64,000 bases of DNA from Streptomyces sp. P9-A4. Its GTDB lineage: Bacteria > Actinomycetota > Actinomycetes > Streptomycetales > Streptomycetaceae. Positions within the stretch are counted from its first letter, which is position 1, and each line of letters starts with the position of its first letter. Position numbers and translations under genes: made by a program. Shown in pieces: positions 45,052 through 52,826 of this stretch. Under the pieces are notes generated by a model. It was not told where the DNA came from, did not search any database, and saw only the letters and a list, made by a program, of their open reading frames with translations. Where the stretch lies: the NCBI RefSeq assembly GCF_036634195.1, contig NZ_JAZIFY010000001.1, positions 3,234,501 to 3,298,500 on the forward strand, written 5' to 3'.

Positions 45052-46194
45052 ATGACGGAGACGACGGTCGGCATCGGCGGCGCGGCGGAGAGCACCGACA
45101 TGGTGCTGAACATCGGGCCGCAGCATCCCTCGACCCATGGCGTGCTCCGGCTCCGGCTCGTGCTCGACGGCGAGGTCGTGCGGCAGGCCGAGCCGGTGAT
45201 CGGCTACATGCACCGGGGCGCGGAGAAGCTCTTCGAGGCGCGCGACTACCGGCAGATCATCATGCTGGCCAACCGTCACGACTGGCTGTCCGCCTTCTCC
45301 AACGAGCTCGGCGTGGTCATGGCCGTCGAGCGGATGCTCGGCATGGAGGTCCCGGAGCGCGCGGTGTGGACCCGTACCCTCCTCGCGGAGCTGAACCGGA
45401 TCCTCAACCATTTGATGTTCCTCGGTTCCTACCCGCTCGAACTGGGCGGGATCACCCCGGTCTTCCACGCCTTCCGGGAGCGCGAGGAGCTCCAGGCGGT
45501 GATGGAGGAGGTCTCCGGCGGCCGGATGCACTACATGTTCAACCGGGTCGGCGGCCTCAAGGAGGACCTGCCGGCCGGCTGGCTGGGGAGGGCCCGGCAG
45601 GCCGTCGCCGACGTGCGGTCGCGGATGGACGTGTACGACCGGCTCGTCCTCGGCAACGAGATCTTCCGGGGCCGTACGCGCGGGGTCGGCGTCCTGTCCC
45701 CGGCGGCGGTCCACTCCTACGGTGTGTCGGGGCCGATCGCCCGCGCCTCGGGCGTCGACTTCGACCTGCGCCGTGACGAGCCGTACCTGGCCTACGGGGA
45801 CCTCCAGGACACCCTGAAGGTCGCCGTGCGCGAGGAGGGCGACTGTCTGGCCCGCTTCGAGTGCCTCCTCGACCAGACGCACAACTCCCTGGACCTGGCG
45901 GACGCCTGCCTGGACCGGATGGCGGAGCTGGCGCCGGGGCCGATCAACCAGCGGCTGCCGAAGGTGCTCAAGGCGCCGGAGGGCCACACGTACGCGTGGA
46001 CCGAGAATCCCCTCGGCGTCAACGGCTACTACCTGGTGTCCAAGGGCGAGAAGACCCCGTACCGGCTGAAGCTGCGCTCGGCGTCCTTCAACAACATCCA
46101 GGCGCTCGTGGAACTGCTGCCGGGGACGCTCGTCGCCGACATGGTGGCGATCCTGGGGTCGCTGTTCTTCGTCGTCGGCGACATCGACAAGTAG
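45052..46194 (+). CDS. nuoD: NADH-quinone oxidoreductase subunit D-like protein (stand-alone NuoD paralogue)
   Basis: 380 residues, shorter than the usual about 440 of NuoD in Streptomyces complex I. The 49-kDa family features are clear: [36 protein letters not shown], and LTHLMFLGS-like helix [20 protein letters not shown], with the C-terminal GDIDK. The arginine of MHRG (residue 55) is the one methylated in mitochondrial NDUFS2. No other nuo genes are nearby. ATG at 45052. Confidence 0.92.
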   Translation: MTETTVGIGGAAESTDMVLNIGPQHPSTHGVLRLRLVLDGEVVRQAEPVIGYMHRGAEKLFEARDYRQIIMLANRHDWLSAFSNELGVVMAVERMLGMEVPERAVWTRTLLAELNRILNHLMFLGSYPLELGGITPVFHAFREREELQAVMEEVSGGRMHYMFNRVGGLKEDLPAGWLGRARQAVADVRSRMDVYDRLVLGNEIFRGRTRGVGVLSPAAVHSYGVSGPIARASGVDFDLRRDEPYLAYGDLQDTLKVAVREEGDCLARFECLLDQTHNSLDLADACLDRMAELAPGPINQRLPKVLKAPEGHTYAWTENPLGVNGYYLVSKGEKTPYRLKLRSASFNNIQALVELLPGTLVADMVAILGSLFFVVGDIDK

Positions 46195-46207
46195 CCGGGG
46201 CCGGGAG

Positions 46208-46696
46208 TCAGCGCTCCCGGCGCATCACGACGTACTCCCGTTCCTCCCCGGCCGGCCGTCGCCGCTCGGCCACGGTCCAGCCCCAGCGCGCGTACCGCCC
46301 GGTCAGTTCCGGTACGTCGAGGGTCATCAGGAGCCGGGGTCCCGGGGGCGGTCCGTCGAGCAGGGCGTCGTGGAGCGCGCGCCCGAGGCCGAGGCCCTGC
46401 CGGGCGGGGGCGACGACGAGTTCGGCGAGTTCGAAGGCGGGCTCGCGGCCGGACAGCGCGGTGTCGGTCCAGCCGGCGGCGAAGCCCTGGAGTTCCCCGT
46501 CGGGGCCGAGCGCGGCGACGCCCCGGTAATCGGGCCGCCCGGCCGCGGAGTCCAGCAGCCGGTCCACCGTCCGTACGGCGCCGAGCGGCGGCTCGTGCCA
46601 GGGGGCGCCGCAGAAGGCCTGGGCGCACAGGGCGAGCAGTTCGTCGCGGCGCTCGGCGGCCCCACCGGCCGTGAGGTCGGTGAGGCGGTACGTCAC
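46208..46696 (-). CDS. GNAT-family acetyltransferase
   Basis: 162 residues. Typical GNAT acetyl-CoA site LAELVVAPARQGLGLGRALH (Q-x-x-G-x-G/A) and a C-terminal YARWGWTVAERR strand-helix. The acceptor is unknown; it could be a small molecule or a protein N-terminus. GTG start overlaps the stop of the coiled-coil gene upstream as GTGA, so the two genes form a coupled pair. It converges on nuoD across 13 bases. Confidence 0.88.
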   Translation of the reverse strand: MTYRLTDLTAGGAAERRDELLALCAQAFCGAPWHEPPLGAVRTVDRLLDSAAGRPDYRGVAALGPDGELQGFAAGWTDTALSGREPAFELAELVVAPARQGLGLGRALHDALLDGPPPGPRLLMTLDVPELTGRYARWGWTVAERRRPAGEEREYVVMRRER

Positions 46697-47805
46697 GAGT
46701 TCACCGCTCCCCGGAGTTCGGCCAGGTCGAGCTGCTCGGTCTCGTCGTGCGCGGTCAGGTCGATGACCTGGCCGACCGCGCGGGACGGGGTGACCCGGGG
46801 CGGGAGAGGGTTGACGGGGGTGCCCGAGGGGCTGATCGGGGTGAGCAGCGGAGCGCCGAGCGCGGCCTGCGCGGCCAGGACCTCTTCGAGGACCTCCTCG
46901 CCGACGACATCGGCGAGGTCGGTGTTCTGCACGGCCTCGATGGCTGCCGCCGCCTTCTGCGTACCGAAGAAGTCGAAGCCGCCCTCGGGGCGCGGCACGG
47001 GCCTGCGGGCCGCGTACGGGACGATCGCGGTCGCGGTCGGGACGGCCGGGACCATGGTGGAGGCGGGCGGGACCGGCGCGGCCGGCGGGAGCGCGAGGGC
47101 GGGGGCGGCCGGGCGGGTGTGCTCGGTCGCGGCGGTCGCCGCGTGCTTCCCCTGCGGCTCCTCCGTCTCGCGGGCCCGCTCGGCGAGGTCACGGGCGCGG
47201 GCCGCCTCGGTGGTCCGGCGGGCGTGCTGGGCGGCGGCGCTGCGCGGCAGGTCGCGAAGTGCCTGGGCGGCGCGGCGGAAGGCCTCCGGGGTGGGCGCGG
47301 ACCCACCGGCGGGCAGAGCCTTGGCGGCGGCCGAGGCGACCGCGCCGGCCGCCGTCTCCAGGGCCAGGACGCGGGCGCCCTCCAAGGCGCTGGCACGCTC
47401 GGTCTCGGCGGTGGCGTACCGGCGGAGCAGGTCGGCGTGCTCGCCGCGCAGCCCGGCCAGTTCGACCCGCTTGGCGCGGAGCTTGGCGTCGAGGCGGGCC
47501 CGCAGCGCGCGGGACTCCTCGAGGTCGGACTCCAGCTCGGCGACCCGCTCCTCGGCCTTCCACTGGTCGGCGGTGCGCGCCCGGTCGAGCTCGGCGACCC
47601 GCAGACCGGCGCTCCGGTCCCAACTGCGCATGAGGACGGCCCCGGTGACGGCGGCGGCGGCCGCGGCCGCCGCGAGCAGCCGCGCGAGCACCTGATCGCC
47701 GGGCAGCCAGGCGGCCGCGGCGCACACGACCGCGGCGCCGGCGACCGCTGAGGGCGGCAGCAGCTTGTGCAGAGGCGGGGAATGGCGGTGGCGTCCACGT
47801 GGCAT
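46693..47805 (-). CDS. Membrane-anchored coiled-coil protein of unknown function
   Basis: 370 residues from MPRGRHRHSPP. Two adjoining hydrophobic helices (about 18-35 and 40-60), then a long predicted coiled coil (about 66-150: RVAELESDLEESRALRARLD and similar heptads), an Ala-rich helix, a Pro/Ala hinge, and a C-terminal segment GGFDFFGTQKAAAAIEAVQN ... TDLADVVGEEVLEEVLAAQA. The fold suggests a membrane scaffold. It is known to me only as a conserved Streptomyces type. The frame is open to 47877 but family-like sequence starts at the ATG. Confidence 0.78.
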   Translation of the reverse strand: MPRGRHRHSPPLHKLLPPSAVAGAAVVCAAAAWLPGDQVLARLLAAAAAAAAVTGAVLMRSWDRSAGLRVAELDRARTADQWKAEERVAELESDLEESRALRARLDAKLRAKRVELAGLRGEHADLLRRYATAETERASALEGARVLALETAAGAVASAAAKALPAGGSAPTPEAFRRAAQALRDLPRSAAAQHARRTTEAARARDLAERARETEEPQGKHAATAATEHTRPAAPALALPPAAPVPPASTMVPAVPTATAIVPYAARRPVPRPEGGFDFFGTQKAAAAIEAVQNTDLADVVGEEVLEEVLAAQAALGAPLLTPISPSGTPVNPLPPRVTPSRAVGQVIDLTAHDETEQLDLAELRGAVNS

Positions 47806-47935
47806 GGCCTGAAATTTACCGTGCGTAGGCGCTGTGTGGGGCGTCGGCCCGGCAATCTCTTGGCCACTTCTCGCCATCAGAAGTGGATATCAACCGTTCC
47901 GGTTCCGCTTCGGGCCGACGCCCCTCCCCCGACGC

Positions 47936-48934
47936 CTACTTGTTGAGCAGCCCCTTCGTCACCAGATAGTCCTTGGCGACGTCCTCCGGCTTCGCCCGCT
48001 CGGCGTCCACCTTGCGGTTGAGTTCGGCGAGATCCGCTGTGGTCAGCACCTTGGTGAGCTTGTCCAGGGCGGCGGCTATCTCGGGGGAACCGGCGTCCTT
48101 CGCGTTCACCACCGGCAGTACGTTGTCGGCGTTCTGCAACTTCTTGTCGTCGGTGAGGAAGACCAGGCCGTAGCCGTCGATCGTGGCGTCCGTCGTGGTG
48201 GTCAGGACCAGCTGGTCCACCCCGTCCTTCACCGCCTGCTTGGCCTGCGGGGTGCCGACTCCCTTGGGGTCGATCCCGGTCACGTCGATCCCGTACGTCT
48301 TCTTCAGACCGGGCGCGCAGAACGGCCGGACCGCGCATTCGTCACCGGCGGCGATCTTCACCTTCAGCTTCGCGCGGCCGAGATCGGAAAGCGTCGTCAG
48401 CTTGTTCTTCGCGGCGAATTCCTTCGTCACCGCGAAGGCGTTCTGATCGACCGCCGCACCGGCCGCGAGGACCTTCAGACCGCGCGGTTCGGCGAGCTTC
48501 CGCAGCGCCTCGACGGTGGCCGTCGCGTCACCGGACGCGACCGGCGCGTCCTCCGGCGCCTTCGGCCCGTTCACCTTCGCGTTGAGGAATTCCGCGATCG
48601 TCGCCGCGTATTCCGGGACGACGTCGATCTCGCCCTTCTCCAGCGACGGTTCGTACAGCTCGCGATTCTTCACCGTGGTGATCGACACGGAGTATCCGGC
48701 GGCCCGCAGCGACTGCGCGTACAGCTCGGCCAGCACCTTGGCCTCGGTGAACGCCGCCGCGCCGACCACCAGCGAGCCCTTCTTCCCGCCACCGGAGTCG
48801 CCGGAGCCCCCGGACTCCTTCTGCTTGCCCTGCTCCAGGCTGTCACCGCCGCACGCGGCGAGCGCGACGGTCAGCGCCGCCGTCCCCAGCACCGCGCCCG
48901 CGATACGCGAGACCCTGTTCACGAGATCACCCAT
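47936..48934 (-). CDS. Osmoprotectant (glycine betaine/choline) ABC transporter substrate-binding lipoprotein
   Basis: 332 residues. Signal peptide with lipobox VALAACGG (Cys28) and a flexible Gly/Ser linker, then an OpuAC-type fold: LVVGAAAFTEAKVLAELYAQ, NRELYEPSLEKGEIDVVPEY, and QLVLTTTTDATIDGYGLVFL. It captures betaine, choline or similar solutes outside the cell for the two permeases encoded just upstream (4-base gap to the second permease). I start at the ATG at 48934; upstream residues come from the 15-bp DNA repeat and do not fit a signal peptide. Confidence 0.92.
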   Translation of the reverse strand: MGDLVNRVSRIAGAVLGTAALTVALAACGGDSLEQGKQKESGGSGDSGGGKKGSLVVGAAAFTEAKVLAELYAQSLRAAGYSVSITTVKNRELYEPSLEKGEIDVVPEYAATIAEFLNAKVNGPKAPEDAPVASGDATATVEALRKLAEPRGLKVLAAGAAVDQNAFAVTKEFAAKNKLTTLSDLGRAKLKVKIAAGDECAVRPFCAPGLKKTYGIDVTGIDPKGVGTPQAKQAVKDGVDQLVLTTTTDATIDGYGLVFLTDDKKLQNADNVLPVVNAKDAGSPEIAAALDKLTKVLTTADLAELNRKVDAERAKPEDVAKDYLVTKGLLNK

Positions 48935-48938
48935 CCAG

Positions 48939-49691
48939 TCAGCGTTTGGTCGGTCGTTCCGGTCGGCGTTCGGCCGGTCGTCGTACTGCCGGTCGTCGTT
49001 CTGCCGGTCGTCGTTCTGCCGGTCGGCCACGGAGTTCGAGAAGTCGGTCCAGGCCCACCAGTACGCCCTCCACCAGGAGGGCCAGCAGGGCCACGAGCAC
49101 CGCGCCCGCGACGACCTGCGCGGTGTCGTACGTGGCGAAGCCGGCCGTGATGATCCGGCCGAGGCCGCCCTGCCCGACCATCGCCGCGACCGTCGCCGTC
49201 GCCACCACCTGCACCGCCGCCGAGCGGACCCCGGTCATCACCACCGGCCGGGCGAGGGGCAGTTCGACCCGGCGGAACAGCTGCCCGCCCGTCATCCCCA
49301 TCCCCCGCGCGGCCCGCACCGCGGCCCGGTCCACCTCCCGCACCCCCACGTACGCGTTGGTCAGGAGCGGGGGTATCGCGAACAGCACCAGGGCCACGAC
49401 CGTCGGCACATACCCGGCGTTCCGCAGGGGCGACACCATGAACAGGGCCAGCACCGCGAAGACGGGGATCGCCCGCCCCACGTTCGACACGTTCACCGCG
49501 AGCGCCCCGCCCCTGCCGAGGTGGCCGAGCCAGAGCCCCAGCGGCAGCGCGAGCGCCGCGGCGATCAGCAGCGCGGCCCCGCTCACGTACACGTGCTCGG
49601 CGAGCCGTTGCCCGATGCCGTCCTCGCCCGTCCAGTGCGCGCCGGTGGTGAGCCAGCCCCAGGCGTCCGACACGACCCCGATGTCACCCAC
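48939..49691 (-). CDS. Osmoprotectant ABC transporter permease (OpuC type)
   Basis: 250 residues, five to six membrane helices. The inner loop motif contacting the ATPase is AARGMGMTGGQLFRRVELPL, and it holds the family segment MVGQGGLGRIITAGF. The last 30 residues are a highly basic repeat (units RPAERRPAERRPAVRR) encoded by a 15-bp DNA tandem repeat, unusual for this family. GTG start; the first 8 bases overlap the end of the partner permease gene. Confidence 0.92.
   Translation of the reverse strand: MGDIGVVSDAWGWLTTGAHWTGEDGIGQRLAEHVYVSGAALLIAAALALPLGLWLGHLGRGGALAVNVSNVGRAIPVFAVLALFMVSPLRNAGYVPTVVALVLFAIPPLLTNAYVGVREVDRAAVRAARGMGMTGGQLFRRVELPLARPVVMTGVRSAAVQVVATATVAAMVGQGGLGRIITAGFATYDTAQVVAGAVLVALLALLVEGVLVGLDRLLELRGRPAERRPAERRPAVRRPAERRPERPTKR
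48976..49020. repeat. 15-bp tandem repeat coding for a basic permease tail
   Basis: Three copies of GGTCGTCGTNCTGCC at 48976, 48991 and 49006, then a partial copy. The array sits in the last codons of the permease gene and just before the substrate-binding protein start, so copy number changes would keep the reading frame (15 = 5 codons). Confidence 0.9.
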
Positions 49692-50370
49692 CCCCCGGCG
49701 CGGTCCGTATGCGGGTCCACGGCGTGACCAGCCGCTGCAGCCCCAGGAGCAGCAGGTCGGCGACGACGGCGAGCAGCACGCACAGCACGGAGGCGGCGAG
49801 CATCTGCGCCTTGAAGAAGGTGGGCAGCGCGTCCTCGATGAGATTGCCGAGGCCGCCGCGGCCGACGACCGAACCGACCGTCGTCAGCGCGATCGTGGAG
49901 ACCGTCGCCATCCGTATCCCCGCCATCAGCACCGGGAGCGCCAGCGGCAGTTCGACCTGCCAGAGGAGGCGCAGCGAGCCGTACCCCATGCCCCGGGCGG
50001 CCTCCCGTGTCTCGGCGGGCACGGCGGCGAGCCCCGCCAGCGCGTTCCGCACGAGGATCGTCAACGCGTACAGCACGAGGCCGGTCACCACGAGCGCCGA
50101 CGACAGCCCGAAGAAGGGCAGCAGCAGCGAGAACATGGCGAGCGACGGCACCGTGTAGAGCAGGGTGGTCAGTCCGAGGACCGGTCCCGCGAAGCGCGGC
50201 CTGGCCCGGACGAGCAGGGCGAGCGGTACGGCGACGGCGAGCGCGATCAGTACCGACACGACCGTGATTCCCACATGCTGGAGCGTGGCGTCCGTCAACT
50301 CCTGGGCGCGCGTCCGCAGATACTCCCCGCATATCCAGTCGTTCGTGACCAGACAGTTCGGTGCGCTCAT
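49684..50370 (-). CDS. Osmoprotectant ABC transporter permease (OpuC type)
   Basis: 228 residues with about six membrane helices (for example VSVLIALAVAVPLALLV and VLCVLLAVVADLLLLGL). EAA-like loop AARGMGYGSLRLLWQVELPL and family segment SVVGRGGLGNLIEDALPTF. It pairs with the second permease to form the channel. ATG at 50370 (MSAPNCLVTND). Divergent from the ATPase gene across about 145 bases, so the two transcripts can be controlled together. Confidence 0.93.
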   Translation of the reverse strand: MSAPNCLVTNDWICGEYLRTRAQELTDATLQHVGITVVSVLIALAVAVPLALLVRARPRFAGPVLGLTTLLYTVPSLAMFSLLLPFFGLSSALVVTGLVLYALTILVRNALAGLAAVPAETREAARGMGYGSLRLLWQVELPLALPVLMAGIRMATVSTIALTTVGSVVGRGGLGNLIEDALPTFFKAQMLAASVLCVLLAVVADLLLLGLQRLVTPWTRIRTAPGGG

Positions 50371-50514
50371 CCGTCCCTCCCCCCGGGTGGCCGACCTTCC
50401 CGAACGCATGTGTGACGACCCTAACCCCCGCCACCGACAATCCCCGAGACCCGCCACAATGCGGCAACACGCCCTTCACACACCCCCGGCATCCAGGGGC
50501 CAGAATGGGGAACC

Positions 50515-51522
50515 ATGATCCGGTTCGAGCAGGTGACCAAGCGGTACGAGGACGGCACGACCGCCGTCGACGACCTCTCCTTCGAGGTCGCCGAGGGCGA
50601 ACTCGTCACCCTCGTGGGGCCGTCCGGCTGTGGCAAGACGACCACGATGATGATGGTGAACCGGCTCGTCGAGCCGACCTCCGGCCGCGTCCTCGTCGAC
50701 GGCGAGGACATCGCCGGCGTCGACCCCGTCGCCCTGCGCCGCAAGATCGGATACGTCATCCAGCAGGTCGGGCTCTTCCCCCACCGCACGGTCCTCGACA
50801 ACACCGCGACCGTCCCCGCGCTGCTCGGCTGGAAGAAGGCCGCCGCACGCGCGCGTGCCGCCGAACTCCTCGACCTCGTCGGCCTCGACCCTGCCGTCTA
50901 CGGCTCCCGCTACCCCGCCCAGCTCTCCGGCGGCCAGCGGCAGCGCGTCGGCGTCGCCCGCGCCCTCGCCGCCGACCCGCCCGTCCTGCTCATGGACGAG
51001 CCCTTCGGCGCCGTCGACCCCGTCGTCCGCGAGCGCCTCCAGAACGAGTTCCTCGCCCTCCAGGCCACCGTCCGCAAGACCGTCCTCCTCGTCACCCACG
51101 ACATCGAGGAGGCCGTCCGCATGGGCGACCGCATGGCCGTCTACGGGCAGGGCCGCATCGAGCAGTTCGACACCCCGGCCACCGTCCTCGGCTCCCCCGC
51201 CACCCCGTACGTCGCGGACTTCGTCGGCAGCGACCGGGGCCTGAAGCGGCTGGCCGTCACGCCCGTCACCGAGGCCGACCTGGAACCCGTACCCCTGGAG
51301 AAGGCGGCGGACCCCGGGGCGGCACCGGCGACCGCGACGGCCGGGAGCGCGGACGGCGCCCCCGACCCCGTCCCTCTCGGGACCTCCCTCAAGGACGCCC
51401 TCGCCGTGCTCCTCCAGCACGACACCGGCCGTCTCCTCGTCACCGGCGCCGACGGCCGCCCCCTCGGCGTCCTCACCCCGGAGGGCGTCCACCGCGCCCT
51501 GCGCCGGGCCTCGGTCTCGTAA
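50515..51522 (+). CDS. Osmoprotectant ABC transporter ATP-binding protein (OpuCA/ProV type)
   Basis: 335 residues. Walker A GPSGCGKT (35-42), Q-loop VIQQVGLFPH, signature LSGGQRQRVGVARAL, Walker B VLLMDEPFGAVD, and H-loop VLLVTHDIEEA. The C-terminal 85 residues hold a single CBS-like unit (LKDALAVLLQHDTGRLLVTG), which in ProV-type ATPases senses ionic strength. It powers uptake of compatible solutes with the two divergent permeases and the lipoprotein. Confidence 0.95.
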   Translation: MIRFEQVTKRYEDGTTAVDDLSFEVAEGELVTLVGPSGCGKTTTMMMVNRLVEPTSGRVLVDGEDIAGVDPVALRRKIGYVIQQVGLFPHRTVLDNTATVPALLGWKKAAARARAAELLDLVGLDPAVYGSRYPAQLSGGQRQRVGVARALAADPPVLLMDEPFGAVDPVVRERLQNEFLALQATVRKTVLLVTHDIEEAVRMGDRMAVYGQGRIEQFDTPATVLGSPATPYVADFVGSDRGLKRLAVTPVTEADLEPVPLEKAADPGAAPATATAGSADGAPDPVPLGTSLKDALAVLLQHDTGRLLVTGADGRPLGVLTPEGVHRALRRASVS

Positions 51523-51547
51523 CCCCCCGGGGCGGACGGTCCTGGGA

Positions 51548-52660
51548 TCAGCTCGCGCTGAGCTTGCCGCCCATCCAGACCATGCCCGGCGGGATCTCCC
51601 GGTTCCACGTGTTGAAGTTGTGGCCGCCGCTGTCCAGCGTGATCGACGAGACCCTGGCCGGGCTCTTCACCTTTTTGATGAACTCCTTCGTACCCCGCAG
51701 GTTGTCCTCGCCCCGCTTCGACGTCGTCACCAGGAACGACGACTTCCCCTGCGGCAGGTGATCCAGGCTCCACAGCAGGTTCGACCGCTTGCGCAGCCCG
51801 TCGTCCCCGTGGAAGAGGTCACCCGTCGTCACGTCCTCCGCCGCCCGGTAGTACGCCGAGAACCCGGCCCCCGCCGCGAACCGGTCCGGATGGTGCAGGG
51901 CGATCTTCAGCGCGCAGTACGCGCCCGTGGAGTTGCCCATGAACCCCCAGTTCCGCGGCTTCGTCCCCACCCGGTACGTCGCCGAGACCGCCTTCGGCAG
52001 GTCCTCGGCGAAGAAGGTCTCCGTCTGCGGCCCCCCGGGCACGTCCACGCACTCGGTGTCCCGCGGCGGCGCCACCGTCGGACGCAGCATCACCAGGATC
52101 ATCGGCTGCATCCGCCCCTCCTTCGCCTGGAGGTACGCCGTCTTCGGGTACTTCAACCCCTTGATGAGGTTCTCCGCCGTCCCCGGATACCCCGTGAGCA
52201 CCAGCGACGCCGGGAACGTGCGCTTCGCGTACCGCGCCTGGAAGTACTCCGGCGGCAGGTACACATAGGCCGGCGAGACGATCCCCGACCGCTCCCCCGC
52301 CACCACGACCTTCTGTATCTGCCCGCCGACCTCCGGACGCCCGCCGCCCGGCACGTCGAGCCCCTGCCTGCCCACCACCCGAACCGCCTTCGAACCGGCC
52401 CCGTGGTCGACGACCACCCCCATCTCCTGCTCCTGCCCGAACAGGTCCGCCCAGGAGCCGTAGAAGAGGAACGACCGGTTCGCCGCCAGCCCCACCGCCG
52501 CGAACAGAGCCAGCTGGGTCGCGAGCAGAAGCCCCACCCGCCCCGTGTACGCGCGCCACCCCCGGCGCGCGAGCCGCGGCCACAGCCAGACCGTGGCGAG
52601 GAACAGCGCCACGGCCAGCACGACCGCCACCACGAGAACTTTGCTACTGGTGAGACCCAT
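51548..52660 (-). CDS. Membrane-anchored alpha/beta-hydrolase (esterase family, antigen-85-like)
   Basis: 370 residues. Two N-terminal membrane helices (about 7-28 and 43-60), then an alpha/beta-hydrolase of the D-type esterase family: LVLTGYPGTAENLI, nucleophile elbow GFMGNSTGAYCAL (GNSTG) and a C-terminal His in DSGGHNFNTWNR. The catalytic domain should face outside. It is divergent from the MprF-like gene; in Enterococcus a hydrolase encoded beside the aminoacyl-phosphatidylglycerol synthase removes the amino acid from lipids. A similar pairing here is inference. Confidence 0.85.
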   Translation of the reverse strand: MGLTSSKVLVVAVVLAVALFLATVWLWPRLARRGWRAYTGRVGLLLATQLALFAAVGLAANRSFLFYGSWADLFGQEQEMGVVVDHGAGSKAVRVVGRQGLDVPGGGRPEVGGQIQKVVVAGERSGIVSPAYVYLPPEYFQARYAKRTFPASLVLTGYPGTAENLIKGLKYPKTAYLQAKEGRMQPMILVMLRPTVAPPRDTECVDVPGGPQTETFFAEDLPKAVSATYRVGTKPRNWGFMGNSTGAYCALKIALHHPDRFAAGAGFSAYYRAAEDVTTGDLFHGDDGLRKRSNLLWSLDHLPQGKSSFLVTTSKRGEDNLRGTKEFIKKVKSPARVSSITLDSGGHNFNTWNREIPPGMVWMGGKLSAS

Positions 52661-52826
52661 GGGACTACCGAGCCTTCCTTTCCGAGAATTTCCTGTGAAC
52701 CGATGAACCCGAACCCGCACGACTCCGTCCTAAGAGGCGCACCACCCGGGACGGCCCGCCGAATGCGCCGCAGGGCCCGACCGGAGTCAAGGACCCTTCG
52801 CAGGACCACGGGAAGTACGGGAAGCC

